64,000 nt of DNA, taken from contig NW_006767444.1 of NCBI RefSeq assembly GCF_000264995.1, positions 631,472 through 695,471 of the forward strand, given 5' to 3'. The translations under genes and the position numbers were made by a program. Under the pieces are notes generated by a model. The model saw only the letters and a list, made by a program, of their open reading frames with translations, was not told where the DNA came from and did no database searches. Below, one piece after another: positions 44,237 through 55,790 of the stretch. This DNA comes from Punctularia strigosozonata HHB-11173 SS5. Taxonomy: Eukaryota; Basidiomycota; Agaricomycetes; Corticiales; Punctulariaceae. Every line of letters begins with the position of its first letter. The stretch's first letter is position 1.

Positions 44237-46265
44237 ATGTCGACGGCGATGCAATCCGATGCTTTCGATGTCATTCCCTTCGAGGTCAGCACTCGCGACG
44301 GCCTGCGCACGTCACCCAGCACGTTCTCAACCGTGTTTCACAGGACATCAAGGGAGACTGGAAGAAGCTGGGATCCGGATCCTTCGGCAACGTCTATAAA
44401 GGTCCGTGGCATTACTCTTACGTTGGATTGTCGCTGAACGCCGGTTTTCAGGCTCTTACCTGGGCATAGATGTGGCCATCAAGGAGGTCTTGCCATCCAA
44501 CGAGTACGATGTTGCCAAGTACTTCGAGCGCGAATGGCGCCTCATGAAGTCAGTCTCGTGCCATGTAGATGTACTGAATTTTGAGGCTTATGCTCGCACA
44601 GGGAGGCGCGCCATCCGAACGTTGTACTATACCTCGGTCTCTCTCGTGCACCCCCGCCGGATGGTCGCATATTCATCATCTCAGAGTTCATCGAGAACGG
44701 AAACCTGCGAAGCTACATATATGACAAGACGAAGCCGTTTCCCTGGACGCTGCGTCTTTCGTTCGCAATAGACATTGCTCGGGCCCTCGCGTACCTTCAT
44801 GCGCGGCGTTGCATCCACCGTGATCTCAAAGGGTACGCCAAGGTTTCACTGTAGCCCCACACCTCCGCAGCTGCTCACGAGCTCCCAGGGAGAACCTTCT
44901 GGTGACCGCCAACGGCCGCTTGAAGATTACGGATTTTGGCTTCGCCCGCATCGCCGCCCGCAACGAAGAAGAATCCAAGCGGCTCACCTTCTGCGGCACG
45001 GACTCGTACATGTCCCCGGAGATCCTCATGGGCGACGAGTTCGACCTCCCGACCGACATCTTCTCCCTCGGCGTCATTTTTACCGAGATTGCCTCGCGCA
45101 AGCTTGCCGACGACCGCCACTTCAAGCGCACCGCGCCGACCTTTGCCATCGATGTTGATGAGGTCCGGTCGTCCGCCAGCCCCGGCTGCCCCACTGCCCT
45201 GGTTGACCTCTGCATCGATTGCATGTCGGTCGACCCCGCCGCACGTCCGACGACGCGGCAGATCCTCGAGCGGCTCCGCGTGATCGAACTCGAGGTTCTC
45301 GAGCGGCCGTCCGAGGCGAACGAGGCGAGCGTGGGCACAGTCAAGTTCTTCACCGGCAGCAAGCGGCCTACACCTGCGCCGCGCATCCCGAGCTTTGGCA
45401 TGGGCGTCGGTTCCAACATTCGGGCCAGCAGCATAACCGGCCGACCCACCGGAGGGTTCTCAAGCGACGAGGACAGTGATGACGAGGAGCTGCACGAGGC
45501 CCTCGAGGGCCTTAACGCTGTTCGTCTCGGCAGCGACCTGACCAGCACGCCGGCAAGCGAGGGCAGCAACGCTCCGCTCCTGGACGACACAGCATCATCG
45601 TCATACTCTGACTACAGCACGACGGTCATTCGCGGCCACCCGCACCAGAATGGCTCTAGCGCGGCGCCCCCAGCACTATCCTCGATCCTCACCGTGCGTC
45701 AACCGCCTTCGCCCCACGCTGCGGCGGCCGCACCGTCCGAGGCGCCTCCTTCCTCCTCGTCCATCATGACCATCCAGTCGTACCAGACTGCGCGCTCGAC
45801 GATACCCTCCATCGCCGGCGCCACCGAGGGGGGCTCGACGATCCGGATGTCACCTTCCACGCTCGTGCACCGTTTCACCCTCATCAAGCCCGGCGGAAAG
45901 CGACCCGGCGGCTCCTCGAGTCCGCCGACTAGGGGCAAGGACGGATCGGACAGGGAGGTTGGTTGGAGCCCGTTCGACTTCTTCTTCTCGAGCGGTTTGC
46001 TCGCTGCCAAGTGCGACTTGTGCACGAAGCGGATCGGGTGGAAGCCGTGCCTGGAGTGCGACGACTGTGGCTTACGGTATGTGACCTGCCCCTGCCGCGT
46101 CGTTGCTTTCACTAATCTCCTTCTTCAAATAGGGCTCATATCAAATGCGGAGAGCTGGCGCCTCGCGACTGCGGCATGCGTCCCATACGACGCCCAGCTA
46201 CCCATCCCGAGCCGCCCATCCCACTGTTGCCTAAAGTGAAGCAGGGCAACAAGGCGCCGAAATAG
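44237..46265 (+). CDS. TKL-group protein kinase, LISK-like, with C-terminal C1-like zinc finger
   Basis: Starts MSTAMQSDAFDVIPFE|HVLN across a 35-nt intron, then RVSQDIKGDWKKLGSGSFGN, the glycine loop. The ATP lysine is in VAIKEVLP and the C-helix Glu in EREWRLMK. HPNVVLYLGLSRAPPPDGRI and FIISEFIENGNLRSYIYDKT follow. The catalytic loop is IHRDLKGENLLVT, with the Asp-Phe-Gly motif in ITDFGFARI; the activation segment is TFCGTDSYMSPEILMGDEFD. Invariant residues are present, so the kinase looks active. The lysine two after the catalytic Asp and the DFGFAR sequence fit TKL or LISK-type kinases. A Ser/Pro-rich linker of about 250 residues leads to a zinc-finger domain, CDLCTKRIGWKPCLECDDCG, ending in AHIKCGELAPRDCG, a C1-like fold. 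The pathway is not known. Confidence 0.85.
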
Positions 46266-46565
46266 TAGCACTCCAAGGTTGACAATCGGACGGACCCCTT
46301 CTTGCATATCTATTCATTTTCACGACCCGACACCACTGGGACAATCCACATCACGATGTACACGACCAGCAACCACGACACGTTTATGTATTTGGTAGTA
46401 GCGTATACTGTAATATTCACACTAGCGCAATCTAAAGCCCGTGTCCCCCCGTATTGAATCGATGCATCACGCGAAATCATCGGCATGCAGCTGGATATAG
46501 TGTACGAACCCCCAGCATCTTACAGCAACGTCAGGTGTGATGTAACAGATATCTCGAAAAAGGCC
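46266..46565. other. Intergenic, kinase 3' UTR
   Basis: 300 bp with no gene seen. Confidence 0.35.
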
Positions 46566-46841
46566 TCACCGGTTGATCCTGTACGTGTATTCTCGATGAA
46601 GAGGGGGCCGAGGACTGCCAGGCGGTTCCGCCATCGGGGTCTCGGACCAGTACGGCTCATGATCTTTGGATGGCGAGGTGAACAAGTAGAAGATCCTGGG
46701 CACAGACATTTGGCCGGGGAAACCCATGTGGTGATGTCCAAACCCTTGCGGGTGATGGGGTTGATTGAAGCCGAACGGTTGGTGGTGGTGGCCGAAGTGG
46801 TGCGGCTGGTGTAGACTTGGTTGGTGGAAGCCGCCGAACAT
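46566..46841 (-). CDS. Small histidine-rich protein, unknown
   Basis: An open frame of 91 codons begins MFGGFHQPSLHQPHHFGHHH and continues QPFGFNQPHHPQGFGHHHMG before a more ordinary C-terminal half (RIFYLFTSPSKDHEPYWSET). The His/Pro/Gly/Phe composition is built from imperfect repeats of a unit like HQPFGFN-QPHH. Clusters of this type can bind copper, zinc or nickel. No family is recognised. The gene may have an intron at the junction of the two halves, and the frame could also be a chance open frame over a CCA/TGG-rich repeat. Confidence 0.4.
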   Translation of the reverse strand: MFGGFHQPSLHQPHHFGHHHQPFGFNQPHHPQGFGHHHMGFPGQMSVPRIFYLFTSPSKDHEPYWSETPMAEPPGSPRPPLHREYTYRINR

Positions 46842-47152
46842 TGGAGGTGCGAAGTGGTTGATGCTAAAGTCTTGGTCTAAAACAGCGTACCGTTTGGTAT
46901 ATATATATGCAATACGGCAAGATAGGCTTACCGGTTCCTGCACGCGTGACTACGCATACCTTCAGCAAATCTCGGGAGATGCACGAAAGTAATCCTTACT
47001 GAAAATGAGTTCCTCAGGGGGGATAGAATGTTGTCTGGCGATTTTGGACGCATGATCCATCAGGAACTTCCATGCCTATGGGGCGATCAGTTCTACGCTG
47101 ATCATTCATGCTGGTGTCGACGCATACCGAATTCACCGAGGAAACGGCTTCT
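46842..47152. other. Intergenic, nothing recognised
   Basis: About 310 bp. On the minus strand TATATATAT (near 46900-46910) lies about 60 bp upstream of the His-rich frame and could be its TATA element. Confidence 0.3.
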
Positions 47153-48620
47153 TCATGAATTACATGCATTTGAATCTCCTCTTGTGGGGGGACCGCGATC
47201 GGCCATCTGCGTCTCCTTCAGCCATAGTCGGCGCAGACCATGTACGCGTACTAACCCGGTGATATCGTATGGAAGCGGGAACCCCTGCACGGGAAGCCGT
47301 CCCGATTGCAGAGCCTTCCAAGACCACCGGTTGGCCGAGGCGCTCTTTTCTCTTCCCATAGAGGCGACAAGGCCATCGTCGAAGACGTTCGCCAATTTCT
47401 TGAAGCTTGAGCGAAACTCTTCTCCAACCGGTATGTAACTGTCAGAAACTCAGCGTCTGAAAACCCGCCGCGACAACGGCATCATACCCAATGTCACCAG
47501 GAAGGAACTCAAATGGTTCAACAAGCTGACGCCAGCAGTGATTGTGCCTTCCAGCCCGAATGTTCAAGTCTCTGAGCTGACGAAGGGAGATCGTAGGCGC
47601 TTCCTCCTCTTCATCTTCGTCTTCATCTCCGGCATCAAGTAGCTCCGCCACTGGTCCAGGCAGCCCAGGCCGCTGGCCGTTGCCTGGAAGAAGTTCTTCC
47701 GCGAGATAGACAAGGTGACTGAGCTTCACTTGCATGGCGTGGCTCACTGCCGGTGGGATCCGTTATATGCCTTGAAAGACCGATGACTTGTGCTCACATG
47801 TCTTATCCGAGGTGTCGACTAATCTGGTCGGTTGCGACCGAAAGGGGAGCATCTTCAAGTCGAGTTTGGATATTGCCTCCTAAGATATAGTGACACCCAC
47901 GAACCTGAGTGCAAGCACGGAGTAGGGCATGCGTCAAATCATAGTTCCTCCATGTCGTCCCCCCCTCTCGAGGAGGAGGTAGCCCCATTACCACAGCATG
48001 GTTAGGATCGACACGATAATTTGATTTCTGACATCAGCTGGAATGAGCGTGATTGCAGCGGGCTCGGCGTGAACAACGCGTACCTCGACGAAATCGATGA
48101 CATGCTCTTCAGACATTTGGAATTGCTGCTGGACGTATAGTGTTGTTTCCTGCATATCGTCAACTCGAGCGTCAGCTTCACGGTTTCAAGGACGGTTTCA
48201 AGGGAACCGAGAGATGAGCACACCGCAATATCCCGATACTAGAAGCAATGGTTGTATGAGCTTCTTGCATACCTGATAGTCTTTGGAAGAAGGGCCTCAC
48301 GAAATTCAACACTCGTTGCGCGCAATCAGATATACTTCCTGTCTTCAAGGTCTCAAGGAGTACCGATTGAGGGGTGGCGGTCCCAGCTGATCCGGATTCG
48401 GCCGATCGTCAGAAAATCGATCGACAAGACAAAAAGATCACACCAACTGTTACTGAGAATGATAAAAGGCACAGCAGCGTCGTCAGTGGAGAATCCAATC
48501 TGCAATTTAGTCAATTTAGAGCTTAACGTATTTGTCGAGAATTGGTCACCATCTGCGGTAGATTAGGGTGGCTGCCATCGCGGTTGAGTACCTCCATTAC
48601 GCGGTTAGGAAGCATCTCAC
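47153..48620 (-). CDS. Probable F-box protein, multi-exon
   Basis: The 5' part has an F-box-like start, MLPNRVMEVLNRDGSHPNLP, near 48620. Later exons join well: MSEEHVIDFVE|KSNYRVDPNH, then AVVMGLPPPREGGTTWRNYD and LTHALLRACTQ. A middle exon reads VKLSHLVYLAEELLPGNGQR, with the acidic run DAGDEDEDEEEE and TISLRQLRDLNIRAG. A 49-nt intron joins FLPGDIG to YIPVGEEFRSSFKKLANVFD, and the end is GLRRLWLKETQMADRGPPTR before the stop at 47153. The leucine spacing and layout fit the expanded Agaricomycete F-box/LRR-like families. The first exons (48240-48620) are poorly resolved and the start is a guess. Confidence 0.45.
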
Positions 48621-48909
48621 TAGACGTTCTGCAAGAACTTGACATCATGCACCCAGCTCTATCACAGCATGTGAGCTCATGAACCATGAACCGTACTCCA
48701 AGCACGCGTACCTTCACGTTACTGGCAGAAGCGTCATAGCGTTTAATCAACGCTTGACGCCCAGAGACTTGGATCTCTGTAGCGCCAGCCCACCAGCCCT
48801 TCTTTATGCGCGATTTACGGGTGCCTAACGTTATTTCAGATTGATGATATCGTACAAACTAGAGGCGACATCGGCGAAGATCAGAACGAATGGCCATCGA
48901 CAAGACTGG

Positions 48910-50085
48910 CTAACCTACACCTCGATCGTCGTCAATGAGGGGAGTGGTTTCCGTTCGTTCTTCGACCTCCGTTTCCTCGATCGAGGTCAAAGAACCCGCC
49001 GAGGTGACTTCGACGAAACTGCTGGAGGCCCGGGAACTCGTAATAGTAGAGTCTCCGGAAAAAGATCTCGAAACGCTGATCGTTCGAGCACGCGAAACTG
49101 GAGAATCCGGTAATTCCGTGTATGGAGAAGAGATAGTCTGGTTCGATTTGTCGTACACTGAGGCGGAACGCGAGACCTAGACGAGTCTCGGCGATGGTTT
49201 ATAGGAAACATTTCATCACTCACTGCATGGCTGTCGGAGAATACCGTGGATGTTGGCGATGCGGAAATCGTTTTCGCGCTCTTTTGTATTTTGATCCTCG
49301 ACGACGTTCCCTCCTCCGATTCATCGTAGAGGACCACGCGCGTGGTCTCGGAAAAGATGGATGACCCAGTAGACACTTCTATCGGCGAGCTAGTTTCTTC
49401 GCCGTATGTAATCATCTTCGTTGTGCGCTCTCCGATACTGTAGTGGATGTCGATCAAAGCAGCTATCTAACAAATCGCTCGAATCAATATACGTTGTACC
49501 AAATTCACGATTGTCTCACCTGAAAAGACCGTGCTGCATCGTCAAGTTGCTGACCAAAATCCGAAATCGCATCCTCAGTGGAAGCCCTTCGCATGACACG
49601 TTGGTGCCACTTCCCGGTGCTTTCATTCTTCATGAAGTCCGCGATGCCGACCAGGACACTTTGTCGTGCATTACTTTACAAGAATTCAAGACAGTGCAGG
49701 GGGGTCGCGCACTCTTCGAACTTCCGAATGTTTCGTTTCAGGGACGGAGGAGCGTCCTCCCACCTCCCCCGCATTTGATCGCGTATATCGAGGAGGATGG
49801 AGGCGGCGCGTCTTGCGAGTCTGACACACGCAGTCTTGTTCTTTTGCAGGCTCTGCGAGTTGTGACCATGGTCAGAGTTATATACGGGCGAGGAACCAGG
49901 TAATACCGCACCTGAATGGTGTCGAACACAACCAGCAGTAACGTCGCCGCAGCGCTCACTGGAGGGAACTGACACAGGTCACCCAGCTCACGAGTGATCG
50001 CAGCTGTAGTCCGTGCTAGATGCAGCGCGTTATCCGCAGAAGATTGCTTGCGAACCGTTGTCGCGCTAAGCCGCAGAGAGCTCAT
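48910..50085 (-). CDS. HeLo/MLKL-N-terminal-domain-like adaptor protein
   Basis: Starts MSSLRLSATTVRKQSSADNA, then TTAAITRELGDLCQFPPVSA and AATLLLVVFDTIQ|SLQKNKTA across a 58-nt intron. CVRLARRAASILLDIRDQMR and NIRKFEECATPLHCLEFL follow, and after two more introns TGKWHQRVMRRASTEDAISD, FGQQLDDAARSFQ and IAALIDIHYSIG. This alpha-helical pattern resembles the fungal MLKL_NTD/HeLo-like domain found at the front of NLR-type immune receptors and of stand-alone partners in programmed cell death. Here no NACHT or NB-ARC part follows; instead a Ser/Thr-rich disordered tail of about 170 residues (SSPIEVSTGSSIFSETTR, SFSGDSTITSSRASSSFVEV) ends at 48910. Four exons join cleanly in frame. Its role as an adaptor or executor is inferred from fold resemblance only. 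Confidence 0.65.
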
Positions 50086-50603
50086 CTCGCTGACGCCACG
50101 TCGGCCACCTATTCACGAAGGGGTACGACAGAAAGCAGTTGGCAAAGAGCCGATGCGATCGAGCGCCCGTTCACCACCTTCCCATGCTCATATTTAAACG
50201 TGTGCAAGTTCAGCAACTCAAAGAACGCGATCCAAAGCGCTCGCGGGTCCAAAGTACGAGTCAAGTCAAGTATTACGAGTGAAGTGGTCAATAGAGACGT
50301 TTCGTTCCAATCGAGTTAGCAATAATTACACCGTCTTGTCTGAGCAGGGCCGGCTGTTCCGGCAAATGCCGGACGTTGGCGGGTGTTTTCATCGCGACTG
50401 GGTCATTTTGTAGAGTACAATCTCCTCTAGAACTACAATTGCATCTAATACAGCGCTGGGAAGCCTTCATCGTTCAGGTGATGTCGAGCCTGGTTGGCTC
50501 TGTGTTTGCCGAGCACTTGAACTGGGCTCATGACACGACGAGAGGTCATGAGAATCCAGCCATCTTAGGGCGCCCTACGTCGTGATCATCAAGCTGATGA
50601 GGC
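50086..50603. other. Intergenic, nothing recognised
   Basis: About 520 bp including the HeLo-like gene promoter. Only short open frames are seen. Confidence 0.35.
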
Positions 50604-51814
50604 TTATAAAACGGAAACGCGACCCACAGGCCGTGAATCTTGCGAATGGGGCATTTCGAACTCGATCTTCGAAAGCTCAACGTCATCCTCTTCTTCTGTA
50701 GCAAGCGCGCCCGACTTTCCAGCCTCGCACCGCAGGTTCAGCACGAGCCGCGTAGCCGCGATCGCGATATTAGCCATGACGAGCGGCTGTCCCAGTAGCT
50801 GGAGCTCCCGATGGGCGTACTGCAGGTGAAAGACGAGGTAGAATAGAGCGTTCGCGAAGAGCGCGAGGAAGTACGCCGCGCTGTCGCGCATCAGGAGGTG
50901 TAACGTCGGTGCCATGTGCCAGTGATGGATGTGCTGGCGGAAATTCGTCAGGAAGTGGCGGAGGGTCATGAAGAAGTAGATCGCGTGGACCACCGAGTCC
51001 GTTATCCTGCAATATCCGACGGCGTCAATGGGCCGAAGACCAGGAGCGAGAGAACAACACGCACGAGGGGGCAATTTGCAACGTGATGAAGCCCTCGTTG
51101 ACAAAGAAGCATCCGGGCATTGAGAGACCTAGCTCAGACTCGCTGGTGACTGCACGCGTTGAAGGAATGGTCACGCAGGCGACAGCCAATATAGCCTATT
51201 ACAAGAGGATATGAGCCATGAAAAACGTCAATCAACGCCGCAGACGACGTACTGCAATGTTTACCGCCAACAGCGCCGAGCTGAAGAGAAGCACTGGAGA
51301 CAATATGAGCGAAATCGTGGTTGAAAGGGCCGGAAGTTTCATATCTACCTGATCGGCTCCGGCTATACAACGCATACAATCTCAACACGAGGACTACAGA
51401 GCCCATCGCGGTTGTAAGTGTTGATCCACCTCTTGGTTAACGTGTGAGTATCCCGCAGAGCGATGCCAAACAAAACTTACATTGTGATATACCACAACCA
51501 GGATTTGCAGCTGCACAGGAAACATTAGCAGATGAGCACCAGTCCAGTCCCTAGCCCCAACCCACAACTGAAGGACGATGATTCAGTTAGGTTGTGCAGA
51601 CGTACTGATATTCCTGTCAACGTACCGAGGTAGACAGGCCAGCAGTTACATTAACTAAAACCGTCAGCCTTAGTCGCAGGCGCGGTTATAGCTGAATACT
51701 TACCGTATACATTAGTACTACAGCCGCGGTCAGCGCATGATACTTATACACACGATATAGAACACTCACGCAAGGGATCCAAGTGTTAGATATCTGAGCG
51801 AGAGGTAAAGCCAT
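50604..51814 (-). CDS. DUF6533-like basidiomycete membrane protein
   Basis: Multi-exon membrane protein. A likely start at 51814 gives MALPLAQISNTWIP, followed by KYHALTAAVVLMY. Later exons give MGSVVLVLRLYALYSRSRS|V, LLFSSALLAVNIA|AILAVACV, SMPGCFFVNEGFITLQIAP and LMRDSAAYFLALFANALFYL. The end LGQPLVMANIAIAATRLVLN and LRC, then a polar acidic tail, matches the layout of the large Agaricomycete DUF6533 family of about seven helices, whose last helix ends in SRLVLNLR. The usual first-helix motif (YDYLLTL-type) was not found, so the N-terminus is either mis-modelled or altered. Function of the family is unknown. Confidence 0.5.
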
Positions 51815-53062
51815 TTTGTCGTCGACCGTTTACTGCTGCACGGAACGTCATCGGGTCTGTACATGATACATGCTGTGGCGGCTACTCAACAACCAGATAA
51901 ATCGTATCTGGAAGAAACTTGTCAGAGAGTTACGAGTAAGACCGCACACGAACACCTCACCTCATCCTTCATCATGAGAATGGTATCGTATACCAACCAA
52001 GCCAGCGTCGCGACTTTCGGCAAGCGTCAGCGAATCACGTTCGTATGAGATTAGAGCGGGTTCATTACTCGATGCGACCCGGACGGACCAGAGGTCCCCC
52101 AAGAGCTGCTCAAGCGCAGCAGTCTCACTGGCGCTCATGGGGGATGCAAGGACATCGACGTCGTGACAGAGGTCGCAGCGCGGAGGAAAGGTCGCTCACA
52201 TCGGCGCGGTGCCGGGTTATAAGCACGACTTCACCGCCAACCCCACTGCAACGGGAGCCGCTGATATCCGATGATCGGAATTTCGGGAGTGTTGCATTTC
52301 TCCCCTCCCCCGAAATGTCAACGGTTTGGAGATAACGTCCGTTTTCGGTAGGTTTGTCATGCAAGGTCGCTGCTGCGTGCCAGAACGAGTTGCCCGATTT
52401 GTCAACAGGAGAAAAATGCAGATATCCCAGACGCATGCATTGCTGGCAAAAAACGGGCGAGGTACCAGATTACTGCCAGATCTGGGTTCCGCACGTTAGA
52501 AGCAGATGGCAGTGTATCAGGTTGGCACAGAAGATGCAGACCAATAAGAGTGACCGATCACGGCTGACGAACAAGAGCCCACATGTCCACAGCGAGCTCA
52601 GATAGGGACCACGCGTGGCAAGGCAGCTCTGAGGAGGGAAATTGCTCTTGTGTACATCTAACTCCTCATGTCGAGTTGCAAGTTTTGATGCCGGAACACT
52701 ACACTCAGAGCAAGGTTGCATACTGTAAGAGGACAATACTCGCAGGTGTGCGGGGCGCCCGGCCTTCATCGATGCACCGAGCTTATCATGCGCCGGCCTT
52801 GAAAATATCTTCGTCTGATGCACAACTTCCATAGAATTCCCATCTACCACGACCTTGGGCTGAAGACAGTTGTGCATGAGGCAGTGTTATACTTACGGCA
52901 CCACAAGAAGCTGCAACACAGGAGAATGGTCAGGTTTGCTATGCGGATGGTAACTCGCTGTGAAATCCACCGCTGCCATACACAGCACACTCAAGATCGT
53001 AATGAAACTTCGCGAATACCAGGATCATATTCTAAGAACAACCGAGTACCCGGCCTGTGCTT
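51815..53062. other. Intergenic region carrying one copy of a duplicated block
   Basis: About 1.25 kb with no gene. The part from about 52755 to 52840 is nearly the same as 55430-55515, including the shared run TTCATCGATGCACCGAGCTT. It is the downstream flank of the acyltransferase gene and part of the rearranged duplication described separately. Confidence 0.5.
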
Positions 53063-54772
53063 TTACTTCTCAAGGTACTTCCCGAACCCTTCCCTATCCT
53101 CCCACACCGCGCGGGGGAAGAAGCCGCCCACCCACAGCCCCCCGGCCGGGTCGTTGCGCATCGGGAACGGCTGGTATCCTGTGCCCCACACGTACAACAC
53201 CGACACCTGTGCCACCCATCACAGATGCAGCAGATGAACAAGCAGCGCCCAAATCGATAGCAAACACGAACCTTGGCACCAGCGTTCTCGGCAGCCGGGG
53301 ACAGGTCGACGAACATGAGGCGCTGGGTGCGCCAGTTCGTGACCACGTTCCAGTACGATCGCGGATCCGCGAAGAAGACGGGCGTCGTGCCTTCGGCATG
53401 TGCCCGCATGCGAAACCGGAGGAAAGATTCGGTGTAGGCAGGCGTCGTCTGCGCGAGCAAACCCCGACGGAACTATCAATACGCAAAAAGCAGGGGTCAG
53501 AACAGGCGGCGTATGACGTGTACGACGTCCGCACCTTCAGGGCCAGCGCCCCGAGGCTCTCGGTAGGTATGCTTGCGACGGGCATTGTGAAGAGCGCGCC
53601 ACGGGCGGCGTTGCGGATGTAGGCACCATCCTCCGGGAATGCGGCCTGAAGGTGATTGCGCATGTTCGCGGAGTAAAACAGCGAGTGCGAGTGCTTCGAA
53701 GACGCAAAGCGTGGAGTATATATGCACTATTGTCAAGCCAAGACACCGCGTAAGCAGCGAAGCGCGTGAGATCGCAGAGCTACAGAACCGACCTTGAGCA
53801 TGAAAGCCAGTACGGCGTCACTGGTGCTGATGTATTCTCCCTCGACTCCCTCTCGCTTGATATCCTCCATCGCCTCCGTCTTCAATCGCTGAACCTCCTG
53901 TGGCGGGATGTACATTTCGCGGTTCTCGTCTTCGCGCCGGCTGATCATATCCCAGACCGTACAGAACACGAACACCGCCATTTGGAGGGCACTGAAGACA
54001 CGCCAGCCATCCGGGATGACGCCGACGTTACCCTGCTTTGCTTTTGCGATCCCTTGATCCTGCTTTGGGTCCTCCTCCGGCCTGTACTTAGCGAACGGGT
54101 CGCAGTCGGGCGGAGCAATCGGCGGTGCCGGTTCCCCGCGTAGGACCGTTGTGAGGGCGCGCATGATCTCCGCAACGCCCATCCCGTCGCAAAGAACGTG
54201 CGGGACGCTCAGTCCGAGAACCGACGCGTCCGGATAGAGCGTTAAGGAGAGTTGCGAAATCGGCTTATCGACCTGACCGGGACAGAGCGTCAGACACCTC
54301 AGGGCACCCGCGACATGAAACACGCACCTTCATGAGCTCCGGGAGCTTCCGCCGCCAAGGGTCTGGCGACGAGTACAGGTCATCGGGGTTCTCCTTGACG
54401 ACAAGTCGGATATGTGGCGCAGGCTGGGAGTAGGTGTAGGACGTGCGGATGGGTTCTGACTTATGGACGACGCGAAAGTCGTAGTCCGGCGTTTCAGAGG
54501 TTGGGATGTGAAAAAACCAATTGTCCTAACAATTGTAACGGCATTAAGCTGTCGTTCAATCCTACGTGAAGAATAGGCGGAGGACGCACCTTGCTGTCCT
54601 TCCTGATACGCGCAGAAAGAATCGGCCAAGCAATGCTGAGGTCTCTCCAAGCTGCTTCGAGTTTTGATGGATCGAGGCGGGCATCCAGGACCCAGCCAGT
54701 GACGAGAATCGTATGCTTTTCGGCGCCAGAGGAGTCGAACGACCCGACGGGGATAATGCCGTACTCAGACAT
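53063..54772 (-). CDS. BAHD-type acyltransferase (transferase family PF02458)
   Basis: CoA-dependent acyltransferase, of the kind that acylates alcohols or amines in secondary metabolism. It starts MSEYGIIPVGSFDSSGAEKH, then LVTGWVLDARLDPSKLEAAW. The catalytic HxxxD motif is present in SVPHVLCDGMGVAEIMRALT, and the long helix-linker region reads EDIKREGVEGEYISTSDAVL. The second half gives NHLQAAFPEDGAYIRNAARG, ALFTMPVASIPTESLGALAL and YTESFLRFRMRAHAEGTTPV. It ends in LMFVDLSPAAENAGAKVRV followed by WGTGYQPFPMRNDPAGGLWV; the DLSP segment sits where BAHD enzymes carry the DFGWG-like motif. The stop is at 53063. An upstream in-frame ATG at 54853 is possible. Substrate unknown. Confidence 0.8.
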
Positions 54773-55419
54773 GGTCAACCAGTGTACCAGTCTCGATGAG
54801 AGCCCGTGCTTGTACGGGATGCCTGCAGGTCCAGCAAGGCGCTGTGGTGGCAATGAATCATGGCCTGTGCATCACTCGTACTTGGTTGCCAGTGCCATGG
54901 ACCCAGACTAAGGTGCGTGGGAACATTACCTAGGGTGTTGTCACACGGTCAGACCTGAGGGCAATATGTAGCGCCACCATCGGACCTTCGCCCCGACAGA
55001 GACTCTCCTGACGAACGTGCACTCGAGTCGTGATAAAACCCCCACCTAAAGACACGTATTACGCCCTATAAAATATGACTGACACGTAGGGCCTCAGTAG
55101 TATATAAGTAGAGTACAAAAGATCATGTACTCTAGCTTTCTCCTGCGCACTCAACGAGACTTACCCCGGTCTATTGTGTGAACTCTGAGGAACTCTAACC
55201 GTGTGACTACACTTCGCTTACAAAGCTTACCCGTCGTCACACAATACGTCAACCGTTGTAAGTCTATCCTAGAGCAAGGGCGAGAATCGTGTCGTACATG
55301 AGTATATCGTACACTACTCGGGTTCCTACGAAGCCGTGACATGTCGGTTCTTGTATTTGATTGTGCATACGTGGTCCTTAAGGACTGGGCGAAACTTACA
55401 CGTACGTACATCTACTTAC
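54773..55419. other. Intergenic, acyltransferase promoter side
   Basis: About 650 bp. A plus-strand TATATAAGTA near 55101 and other AT-rich runs are seen, but no gene. Confidence 0.3.
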
Positions 55420-55790
55420 CAGTTCAGGTGTGCGGGTGCCCGGCTTTCATCGATGCACCGAGCTTATCAAGCGCCGGCGTTGGAGGTTATCTTCGTCTGA
55501 TGCAAAACCCCATCGATTTCCATCAAGATCGTAATGAAACGGCACAAATACCAGGATCACCTTCCAAGAACAGCCCAGATATCCGGCTCGTGCTTTTACT
55601 TTTAGAGGTACTTCCCGAACCCTTCCCTGAAGATGCGCCAGCCGTCTGGGATGGCGTTGGCGTCATCTTGTCCTGCTTTTGCGGTCCCTTGAGCATGCTT
55701 TGCGTTCTCCGTGGATTCGCTATCCGGTCTATACTAAGCGAAGGGATCACAGTCGCTCCGCAGCTTTCGAGGTGGCTGTCGATGATGAAC
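55420..55790 (-). pseudogene. Rearranged, broken copy of the acyltransferase gene
   Basis: This block is a mosaic of three separate parts of the acyltransferase locus in the same order. 55430-55515 matches the downstream flank at 52755-52840. 55530-55615 matches the 3' end of the gene at about 52995-53090, including AAGATCGTAATGAAAC and GTACTTCCCGAACCCTTCCC. 55620-55770 then jumps to the middle of the gene at about 53985-54130, around the DGWRVFSALQ region. About 145 bp and 890 bp present in the parent are missing between these parts. The frame is broken and no start or HxxxD motif is present. It is a degraded duplicate, diverged by small changes throughout. Confidence 0.75.
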
